32,153 nucleotides of DNA from Desulforapulum autotrophicum (GTDB taxonomy: Bacteria > Desulfobacterota > Desulfobacteria > Desulfobacterales > Desulfolunaceae). Below the pieces are notes generated by a model, which was given only the letters and a program-made list of their open reading frames with translations, made no database searches and was not told the DNA's origin. Made by a program: the position numbers and the translations under genes. Position 1 is the first letter of the stretch, and each line of letters starts with the position of its first letter. The stretch lies in contig DYJE01000045.1 of assembly GCA_020723285.1 (NCBI GenBank), positions 1-32,153 on the forward strand. Direction: 5' to 3'. This document shows positions 1-7,391 of this stretch, piece after piece.

Positions 1-27
1 AATTAATACATGTTGTTATGAAATTCT

Positions 28-47
28 ACTTTTTACGAGTCCATCAA
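28..47. repeat. 20-bp sequence repeated inverted at the right end of the window
   Basis: The 20 bases ACTTTTTACGAGTCCATCAA occur here, and their exact reverse complement occurs at 32099-32118. On the inner side of each copy lie short near-repeats built on AACATC/CAACG words (about 48-75 on the left, 32074-32098 on the right). This looks like a dispersed intergenic repeat of the genome. With the copies 32 kb apart, I do not read them as the ends of one mobile element. Confidence 0.6.
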
Positions 48-98
48 CATCCAACGCCCAACATCCAACATCAAATTGCGGATCGGGCCATTTTTTAT

Positions 99-764
99 GG
101 GTATACGCGGCACGGCAACGTGTCAAATTGGCCGACATTCATCATTCCTTATACCGTGAATGCCATGTCAATCCATCGTAGGTCGGCTGAGGCACGAAAG
201 CCGACAAATGGCCCCCATCCTTGTTATTCGGCTGCCTCGTATTCATCGAACAGCAACGTCGGATTCAATGAATTCGGGCATCGCCTTCCATTAACCATCC
301 GATTATTATAAGGATCTTGTCATTGTCGGGTTTGAAGAACCCGACCTACGACAGGCTTCCTCTGTCACCTCACATACTGAATTCCGACCGCCTTATCACC
401 TCCAGCTGAAGATCGGGGTGGAGCCGGGTGAAATGGTATGCGCGGCACGGCAACGTGTCAAATTGGCCGACATTCATCATTCCTTATACCGTGAATGCCA
501 TGTCAATCCATCGTAGGTCGGCTGAGGCACGAAAGCCGACAAATGGCCCCCATCCTTGTTATTCGGCTGCCTCGTATTCATCGAACAGCAACGTCGGATT
601 CAATGAATTCGGGCATCGCCTTCCATTAACCATCCGATTATTATAAGGATCTTGTCATTGTCGGGTTTGAAGAACCCGACCTACGACAGGCTTCCTCTGT
701 CACCTCACATACTGAATTCCGACCGCCTTATCACCTCCAGCTGAAGATCGGGGTGGAGCCGGGT
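99..764. repeat. Tandem duplication (offset 335 bp) that includes the 3' end of the glycyl radical enzyme gene
   Basis: Bases 106-429 recur almost perfectly at 441-764, and a few matching bases extend each copy to about 99 and 435. Each copy contains two REP-like palindromes (178-210 and 324-352; 513-545 and 659-687). The right part of each copy matches the last codons of the glycyl radical enzyme: the real gene ends at 705, and its final 20 or so codons are copied at about 370-429. The left copy is therefore an untranslated remnant of the gene end. ORFs inside both copies encode the same peptide only because of the duplication, and I do not call them genes. Confidence 0.95.
178..352. repeat. 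Pair of REP-like palindromes (GTAGGTCGG / CCGACCTAC family)
   Basis: The first palindrome starts GTAGGTCGGCT and closes with AGCCGACAAATG; the second is TCGGGTTTGAAGAACCCGA followed by CCTAC. The same family recurs at 513-687 (duplicated copy), 21941-22024, about 23930-24085, four times in the 27.9-28.8 kb repeats, and at about 29500. One arm normally ends in CTACG and the other in CAAATG. This is typical of REP/BIME-type intergenic repeats. No RAYT transposase gene is in the window. Confidence 0.8.
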
Positions 765-3665
765 AAAATAACCGCAATAGCCGGAAATCCGGACCATGAG
801 ATCCTGGTAGTGTTCCGGGTGAAGCATGGCGTCTTTCAGGATGTCGGTGTTGACCACGTTGAACTGGATCTGCATGCCGCCCTGGTTCATGTACGCCCCG
901 GCGTAATGGGCCATTCGGGTCACGGCCTGGTCATGGGTATCACTGGCAGACGGCACCACGCGCACGTTGAAGGCCATGTTGTTGTCCAGGGTTTTGGGGT
1001 CAAGGCCCGCCACATCCCGAAGGTTGTCCAGCAGGCTTTTCGAGGCCGACGGATGGGGGGTGAGCCCCGGGGTGAAAGGCTCACCGGCCCTGCGGCCCGA
1101 GGGCAGCGCTCCGGTCAGCCGACCGTAAGCCGAATGGTAGGACATGGACCAGAAACCCGACGTGTAATGACCGCCCCGGTAGTTTTTCTGGCTGCGGAGG
1201 TAGGCGGAGACAAAACCCGTCACATGCCGGGCCATGGCCAGCGCTTCGGCGTCGCCGGACCCGAATCGGGGAACCCGTGTGCGCGTCAGGGCGTGAAGCC
1301 CCGGATCATCATTGAAATCCGTATCGATGGCCCGTTTCAGGTCCTTGAATGTCACAAGGGCGAGATCGAACACCAGTTTTTTCACCGCCATCAGCGAATC
1401 CACCACATCGGCAAGACCCGTCAGGGCCACTCCGCTGGAATTATACAAAGCTCCGCCCCGAAGCGCACCCCTCCCGCTTTTCACGCATCCGTCCATCATG
1501 GCGGAAAGCAGGGGGGCCGGATGATGGTCCTGATAAATTTCGCCGAGCTGGTTGTTGCCGATGACGCTCTGTTCCAGGATGAACCGGGTCTGGGCTTCGA
1601 AAGCGGCGAGAAATCCGTCAAAATCCGTGAAATCCCCGTTTTCGATGGACCCGGTATCTGGTCCCAGTTTCCAGTGGTTCAGGGGATGAACGCCGTTGTT
1701 CAGCGCCATCTCTAAAGGTGCCACAAGGTTCACCTCCAGACTGGACGTGGCGCTGGAATGCTTGCCCATGATGCCCGGCTCCACACAGCCGATGGGGGTC
1801 CAGTCCCTGACGTGGGTCATGTCCCAGCCGTTCTGGCCCAGGGCCTCCATCACGGCGTCGTCGCTGTGGATGCAGGGCGTGGAGCCGGTGATGTAGTTCA
1901 CGTCGCAGGTCCGCTTCAGGTAGGTTTCGCTGTTCACCCCTTGCTTGAACCGGGCGTGGACGTTGGGGTCGTTTAACCCCAGCATTTCCGTCACCTTCAG
2001 GATGATGTAGGTCATGTCGTTCACCGCATCCTCACCCGACGGCGTCACACCGCCCACCACCAGCGTGGTGTTTGGAGGCGTTCCCGAATTCAGCCAGATG
2101 CCGATTTCCGGTGACGGAATTTCGTGGCTGGCGATTTTGAGAAAAAAACAGCCCAGAAGTTCCAGCACATGGGCGATGAAGGCCTGCCGTTCCTCTTCGG
2201 TCTTCAGTTTGGCCATGTCGCTTTCGTAGTACGGCTGGAGGATCTGGTCCAGACGGCCCAGAGACGGCCCGTCGTCGGTGATCTCAAGACCGGTGGCGAT
2301 GTGGATCAAGGCAAGGGACTGGATTGCCTCGTCAAACGTTCGGGCCGGTTCGGCCGGAACACGACCGAGAATCGCCGCCATGGCTTCAAGCTCGGATTTC
2401 CGCACAGGATCTTCGGTTTCCGAAGCTTCCTGTTTGGCCTGCGCCGCCAGATGTTCGCCGTAAACCGCCACCGCGTCAAGGGTGATGATCATGGCGTTCA
2501 GGGTGTTTTTCTTTTCCTCGTCCGCGTGTTTATCCCGTTCAAGATCCGCCCGGATCTCGTCCGCAAGGCCTTTTGTCCCCTGTGTCAAAATCAGGCTGTA
2601 TGCCGGAGCCATCTGGCAGATGGACACCGTTTTCCAGAAAAAAATGGAGAAAAACCGGTCGTGAATCCGGGCGCAGAGGGGATGGTCGAATTTGATTTTC
2701 CAAAGTTCCTGGATGTTTCGTCTGGCCCAGAAAGGAAACACATGGTGATGGAGGGTCTTGATGGTTTCCTCGCTGATGGTGTAAGGCTGGAGTTTACGCT
2801 TATGGAAGGTCCGAAGTTCGCCCCAGGACAGGGGGCCGTAGGAATACGGCTGGCCCACGGCACCGAACACCGGATTTTCCGTGTAGCTTCCGGCGATAAG
2901 ATCGTTTTCGCGGATCATGGGTTTTTTGTGGTTCATCAGGTGCATGAAGCTTTCGGCTTTCCTCAGGTTCGGGTCCCAGAGTGAGCCGTCGGTTTTCCGC
3001 TCGTACCCGTTTTCCAGAAAAAAATCCGTCAGCAGTTTTCCATGCTCCGCCGACACCTCGGGCCGCATGGCGAAATACGTGTCCCTGAACGCGGAAACCC
3101 TGGGAAAATCGGAAAGATCCACATCGGCGAAATAGGGATCGGTCAGGTATTTGACGCCGGGATCGATCCGCTCGGCCCGGATGCGGCTGGCCCGCCGTTT
3201 CGTCTTTTCGCTCCGGCAGGCTGCGGCATCCACGGCCATCTCGGATTTCGCAGCATCGTCAGCCTGCGCCTCCGGGGCTTCCTCGCCGCCATCCAGAAGG
3301 CTGAGAAGGTATTCGAACAACCCCATCAACGTGATGTTTCCACTGACCCGCACTTTCCCGGTCAGCACCATGTTGATAAGGATATCGCCTTTGGCCCCCA
3401 GGTACGTGGCCACGGTGTCTTCGTCCACAAAGGTCACCAGGGTGTCCACATCATCCGGCACCGGGCTTTCCACAGACACCGTCCCGTCTTTCACGATCAC
3501 CGCCTGTGCAACCTTGCCGTCTTCGGACACAAGCCCCACAGAAAGGTCGATCCAGCCCGAGGTCCCTTTCAGTTCCCCTTGCAGGCCGGGGTCCGAGTTG
3601 AAACACAGCGCAAAAAGCGTCAGGCTTTCCTTCAGTTGTTCATTGACCGGTACGAAACTGTCCAT
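705..3665 (-). CDS. Glycyl radical enzyme (dehydratase/lyase type) with an N-terminal SCP2-like domain
   Basis: The 986-residue product is longer than usual for the family (about 750-850) because it carries an extra N-terminal domain. Residues 1-125 resemble an SCP2 sterol-carrier fold. A charged linker follows, then a pyruvate-formate-lyase-like barrel from about residue 175. The thiyl cysteine is Cys627 in GCVEP, with Glu629 as the probable base. That motif marks eliminating enzymes (glycerol or diol dehydratase, CutC, IslA) rather than pyruvate formate-lyase. The C-terminal radical loop is RISGYCGYF with the radical glycine at 962. I chose the ATG at 3665 because AGGAGG lies 5 bases upstream; an in-frame ATG 33 bases further out has no ribosome site. 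No radical-SAM activase is in the window, although one is needed and usually sits nearby. The substrate cannot be read from sequence. Confidence 0.93.
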   Translation of the reverse strand: MDSFVPVNEQLKESLTLFALCFNSDPGLQGELKGTSGWIDLSVGLVSEDGKVAQAVIVKDGTVSVESPVPDDVDTLVTFVDEDTVATYLGAKGDILINMVLTGKVRVSGNITLMGLFEYLLSLLDGGEEAPEAQADDAAKSEMAVDAAACRSEKTKRRASRIRAERIDPGVKYLTDPYFADVDLSDFPRVSAFRDTYFAMRPEVSAEHGKLLTDFFLENGYERKTDGSLWDPNLRKAESFMHLMNHKKPMIRENDLIAGSYTENPVFGAVGQPYSYGPLSWGELRTFHKRKLQPYTISEETIKTLHHHVFPFWARRNIQELWKIKFDHPLCARIHDRFFSIFFWKTVSICQMAPAYSLILTQGTKGLADEIRADLERDKHADEEKKNTLNAMIITLDAVAVYGEHLAAQAKQEASETEDPVRKSELEAMAAILGRVPAEPARTFDEAIQSLALIHIATGLEITDDGPSLGRLDQILQPYYESDMAKLKTEEERQAFIAHVLELLGCFFLKIASHEIPSPEIGIWLNSGTPPNTTLVVGGVTPSGEDAVNDMTYIILKVTEMLGLNDPNVHARFKQGVNSETYLKRTCDVNYITGSTPCIHSDDAVMEALGQNGWDMTHVRDWTPIGCVEPGIMGKHSSATSSLEVNLVAPLEMALNNGVHPLNHWKLGPDTGSIENGDFTDFDGFLAAFEAQTRFILEQSVIGNNQLGEIYQDHHPAPLLSAMMDGCVKSGRGALRGGALYNSSGVALTGLADVVDSLMAVKKLVFDLALVTFKDLKRAIDTDFNDDPGLHALTRTRVPRFGSGDAEALAMARHVTGFVSAYLRSQKNYRGGHYTSGFWSMSYHSAYGRLTGALPSGRRAGEPFTPGLTPHPSASKSLLDNLRDVAGLDPKTLDNNMAFNVRVVPSASDTHDQAVTRMAHYAGAYMNQGGMQIQFNVVNTDILKDAMLHPEHYQDLMVRISGYCGYFTRLHPDLQLEVIRRSEFSM

Positions 3666-3670
3666 GGAAT

Positions 3671-3676
3671 CCTCCT
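3671..3676 (-). promoter_or_regulatory. Ribosome binding site deciding the start of the glycyl radical enzyme
   Basis: AGGAGG on the minus strand, 5 bases before the ATG at 3665. It lies inside the longer reading frame, which argues against the upstream in-frame ATG at 3698. Confidence 0.85.
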
Positions 3677-3698
3677 GTTCGATTATTTCTTTTATCAT

Positions 3699-4160
3699 AA
3701 ATCATACATTCGATATAACTCCAAAAAACGACCTCATTCATCACATCTCCCGCCGCACATACGGCCACATACACCAAGCTCACCCGCATCTGTCATTCCG
3801 AGCGGTCTCCGCGATGTGACGGTTTATTTCATAAGACATTCGTTGAAAAATCCCGACGGTCAATCCCCAGCGCCGACCCGGAATCCACCTCCGCCAGTCC
3901 ACGCCCTGGTCATTCCGGCCCCTTCATCCCCGCCACCGTGGATTCCGGGTCGGCTTTGAATTTCAATCATACAGGCTTAACAATCAGCATCCAATTTTCC
4001 AGGCCGCGCAACAGGATCATCACCGCCCGGAATGACAGGATGGGCGAACCACATGCAAATCAACGGTTTATCATGGTTGTGACTATAGGACGGATCATGC
4101 ACGAATGACAGGAGCGTAAACGCCAAAATGGGAGAAATCACGCCAGGGGAGAGAACCCAC
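3699..4160. repeat. Gene-free stretch with dispersed 'CCGGAAT' repeats
   Basis: No convincing gene is present. It holds GACCCGGAATCCAC near 3876, GTGGATTCCGGGTCGGCTTTG near 3939-3959, and CCGCCCGGAATGACAGGATG near 4025-4045. The same words recur at about 20994, 21077, 21247, 21338, 21631, 21719, 23679 and 24232. They look like two arms (TCATTCCGGGCGG and GGATTCCGGGTCGG) of a dispersed intergenic repeat separated by variable filler. Confidence 0.6.
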
Positions 4161-4165
4161 AAATA

Positions 4166-4201
4166 AAAAAGGCGGCGAACCAGCCGGTCCGCCGCCTTTT
4201 T
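4166..4201 (-). terminator. Rho-independent terminator of the surface-protein operon
   Basis: A GC-rich stem of GGCGGCG (4171-4177) and CGCCGCC (4190-4196) is flanked by A- and T-runs on both sides, so the whole arm pairs for about 12 bp. It ends with a T-run in both directions. It lies 17 bases past the stop codon of the MopE/DUF1566 gene and closes the minus-strand operon. Confidence 0.9.
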
Positions 4202-4217
4202 CTGGGGAATGCCGCTT

Positions 4218-7200
4218 TTATTCGGGGTTACCACCCCGGACAGCACGGAAGACGTTGGTATTGAATTTGTCACGAATTCCTATAGATACAGAGTCAGATT
4301 TAAGACCAATCTGCCATGCATATCCTGCCATACCTGAGCATGATGAAGACGTCCAATAAGTGGCCTCTGAGTCGGCGAAAGATTCAGAATAACCGCTACT
4401 TCCTTCCATGAACGCATCGAGAAGGCTCATCATTTCGTTTCTGTTTGGTATCCGCCAATCGTTATAACTGGCATACGTCAGAGTATTACAATAGTTCAAC
4501 GCCCCTCTGAAGGTCATCTTCGTCCCAGCATTGGCAGTTTCCTGCATCCACATAAGGCCGGTTCTTGAGTCATAAACCGTTCCATCCGAATTTGCGATAA
4601 AACGATTTTGTCTCTCGCCACGAACCCCAAGTCCTTTAAGAGTCAGGGTTTTTAGGGATTCTTTCATCTCTCCAGTAATGAATGAAAGGACAACCGCCTT
4701 GGCAGGATCCGTCAGAGCAAGGGTTGATGTCCAAAAACTGCCTGTAAATGTTATATTTTCAAATACATCAGTCAGTGCAAACGTATCATCGGAATTCAAA
4801 ATTTCAAGAAGTGTGGCCATATCACTCTCTGTGGGGAGGCGCCAATCACTGTAACCGGCACTGCTTGTTGAAGCCCATTGGATCATTGAATTATTCCAGG
4901 TATCATCCACAGTGAGAATATCGTTCCAAATCAATCCCGTTTCAGTATCGATGACTGTGTCATTACCATTTCTTATTAATCGAGCGGCAATACTTTGCCC
5001 ACCTCGCACAGCAATAACCCTAAGATTTGATGACTTATTTTCGGTGTAACTTTCACTGTATCTAAAAGATATCGCTATAGAAGATTGATCGCTACCTTGA
5101 TCGGTTGACGTCCAGTATTTATCCGCCACCATATTGGCAAAATACGTGGAATCGATGGCCGGATTGTTCAAATCAAGGTTAGCGATGGTGGCCAGTTCAG
5201 TCAGAGTCGGCAGACGCCAGTCATCAAAACCGCCCAAAACAATGGATTCAGCGTAATCTGCCGCATCATCATAAGTATATGCGGCATTCTTGGTCGTCAG
5301 TGTTTTGACTTCCCAATACAACCCAGTCACATTGTCTCGGACTGCCACCCATGTCTCCGCATCCACACCAAGGAGCGCACCACTTTCAGATATTTTTGTA
5401 TACGACTGCGAATTTATCCGGAAATCACCATCCTCGTCATCTTCCGGAGTATCGGCATATGTCGTTAATTGACCTGTATCCGGGATAATGATCAGCATAT
5501 TTTCATCATCGTTATAACCATTACAGTTGCTGTCAGACATATCTCCAAATATTTCCACAAGCCCTGGGCGGATATCTGCACTTCCATCGTTGCAATCCAA
5601 ATCATTGGGCGCATATGAGCCTGACACAGGAGGATATTCCGAAGCTTCCACTCGCCCTCCGGAACCATATCCGTCACCGTCACTGTCCCAATACCATGAA
5701 ACACTCTCAAGTCCGTTGCAATCGTTATCCAACCCGTCATCAACAAGTTCGGCCATTCCAGGGTTTACTGAAATATTGGCATCATCACAATCGGCCGAAT
5801 TACGAACGTACCCTTCCGGTTCTGACTCAGCTTTAACCGTATTATTTTCATCCCCATATTTGTCGGTATCTGCGTCTTTATACCAGACAACCAAATCGCT
5901 GCCTGTACAATTCTGGTCAATGCCGTCATCCTCAATTTCCTCTGCTGCCGGGCTTATACTTGAATCGGAGTCATTGCAGTCTGTGCTGTTATCTACATAT
6001 CCAGTCGGCTGAGGGCTTCTGGCATCAATTTCCCGTGTTACGGCGCTGTCGCCGTAACCATCGCTATCACTGTCCCTGTACCATGTTTTTGTGGATTTAT
6101 TAGATCCACCACGCACAGCCCTGACCCACGCCAGTTCAGTTTTTTTATTAAGAGAAAGACTGGAAAGATAAAAATCTATAGCCCAGGCATATGTTTTATC
6201 TGATGAAGACGTAATATAAGTCGTTGACGTCCAATACCAGGAATCAACTGTTTCCTCAGAAAACAAATCATCAATGGCCGGTTCCTGGCGGTCATAACGA
6301 AGCAATGAAGCAAGTTCATTCTTGTTTGGAAGCCTCCAGTCCTTAAATCCACCCAGAGTCAGGTTCTCACTGTACTCTAAAGCCTGCTCAAAGGTCATAC
6401 CTTCTTCATCATCACCTTTGACAGTGGCTATTTGCCACATCAATCCCGTCGTCTTATCGACAATGATATTGGAATCATACTTTTCAAATTCCGATTCAAG
6501 TTCCTTGCCGCGAACTGCCCAGACCAAGTTCTTATTTGTCTTATCCTGAAGAGCGCACTGTCCGATAAAAGAAAAAAAGCACCACGCTTTGGTTTCAGGG
6601 TCGACACAAGGTGTCTTCGACCAGATTTTACCGACTGTTACCTGCGGGAAATATGTTTTTGTAATAACAGGATTATATAATGAGCTATTTGATAGGTACA
6701 TAAGTTCATGGCTCGTCGGGAGCCTCCAGGAATAACCGTCACTAAAATTTCCGAAATTCGAATCATTCATCGCTTTGATAAATACGGATGATGCATCCTC
6801 CCATGTGTAAGTATTATCCGCATCATGGATGTTTAAAAAATTTTCCACATTGTCCGAAGTATTTTTAAGTTCCCATATGAGGCCTGTCACATTGTCTTTC
6901 ACCATGCTCCAGGATACCGCCTTGTCAGGAAGGGCCTGGCCGTTGGCATCCAGTTTCGTGTATGATGGGGGATCTATGGTGTAGTCTGAGTCTTCACCGG
7001 AAGTGTCAGTATACGACACAATCTGGCCGGTGTCAGGAATTACTCCTTTGGCGGGTTCTTCATCAGGCTGACCGTCGCAGTTATTATCTATTCCGTCAAA
7101 AATCTCGGACGCTGCCGGGTTTATGTCATAGTTTTCATCATCACAGTCATTCGAATTATCGACATACCCCTCGGGCTGGCTTGCACCGCCCTGAACTTTA

Positions 7201-7364
7201 TCAGGATTACCAAACCCGTCATTATCGCTATCCTGATACCATTTGGCCGTATCTGTGACGCCCCCACCCCCACTTTTGCTTTTCCCGCAACCGGCTGCCG
7301 CAATGCTGACCAGAATCAAAGCCAAGCACATATAAAAAGCTGTCGTTTTTCTGTTACATTTCAT
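4218..7364 (-). CDS. Large lipoprotein with four MopE-type and five DUF1566 (Lcl C-terminal) modules
   Basis: A 1048-residue exported protein. A lipoprotein signal ends in AAAGC (Cys26), followed by a Gly/Ser-rich spacer. Four MopE-like repeats (DSDxDGxG ... DCDD ... GxDNxCDG) lie at about residues 42-102 and in a block of three near 425-620. They carry clustered Asp/Asn as in thrombospondin-type-3/MopE metal-binding motifs. Five DUF1566-like modules follow the pattern TGLxW ... DWRLPxxxE ... YWTS ... AVRGG. The first two sit between the first MopE repeat and the block, the last three after it. AGGAG lies 7 bases before the ATG. The gene starts 27 bases after the LVIVD gene and is the last gene before the terminator. 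I infer a surface-exposed, probably Ca2+-binding adhesin or scaffold; the function is not proven for any close relative I can name. Confidence 0.88.
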   Translation of the reverse strand: MKCNRKTTAFYMCLALILVSIAAAGCGKSKSGGGGVTDTAKWYQDSDNDGFGNPDKVQGGASQPEGYVDNSNDCDDENYDINPAASEIFDGIDNNCDGQPDEEPAKGVIPDTGQIVSYTDTSGEDSDYTIDPPSYTKLDANGQALPDKAVSWSMVKDNVTGLIWELKNTSDNVENFLNIHDADNTYTWEDASSVFIKAMNDSNFGNFSDGYSWRLPTSHELMYLSNSSLYNPVITKTYFPQVTVGKIWSKTPCVDPETKAWCFFSFIGQCALQDKTNKNLVWAVRGKELESEFEKYDSNIIVDKTTGLMWQIATVKGDDEEGMTFEQALEYSENLTLGGFKDWRLPNKNELASLLRYDRQEPAIDDLFSEETVDSWYWTSTTYITSSSDKTYAWAIDFYLSSLSLNKKTELAWVRAVRGGSNKSTKTWYRDSDSDGYGDSAVTREIDARSPQPTGYVDNSTDCNDSDSSISPAAEEIEDDGIDQNCTGSDLVVWYKDADTDKYGDENNTVKAESEPEGYVRNSADCDDANISVNPGMAELVDDGLDNDCNGLESVSWYWDSDGDGYGSGGRVEASEYPPVSGSYAPNDLDCNDGSADIRPGLVEIFGDMSDSNCNGYNDDENMLIIIPDTGQLTTYADTPEDDEDGDFRINSQSYTKISESGALLGVDAETWVAVRDNVTGLYWEVKTLTTKNAAYTYDDAADYAESIVLGGFDDWRLPTLTELATIANLDLNNPAIDSTYFANMVADKYWTSTDQGSDQSSIAISFRYSESYTENKSSNLRVIAVRGGQSIAARLIRNGNDTVIDTETGLIWNDILTVDDTWNNSMIQWASTSSAGYSDWRLPTESDMATLLEILNSDDTFALTDVFENITFTGSFWTSTLALTDPAKAVVLSFITGEMKESLKTLTLKGLGVRGERQNRFIANSDGTVYDSRTGLMWMQETANAGTKMTFRGALNYCNTLTYASYNDWRIPNRNEMMSLLDAFMEGSSGYSESFADSEATYWTSSSCSGMAGYAWQIGLKSDSVSIGIRDKFNTNVFRAVRGGNPE

Positions 7365-7391
7365 GTTTCGTCTCCTGTCTTTGATTCACTT

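Noticed and set aside
18-646. Two ORFs (97 and 72 codons) with identical C-terminal sequence
   Set aside because: They lie in the duplicated intergenic repeat, cross REP palindromes and have no ribosome site; identity comes from the duplication.
753-1715. 320-codon plus-strand ORF opposite the glycyl radical enzyme
   Set aside because: Antisense shadow of a gene with clear catalytic motifs; the same applies to the plus-strand ORFs at 2124-2984, 3042-3959 and 24538-25155.
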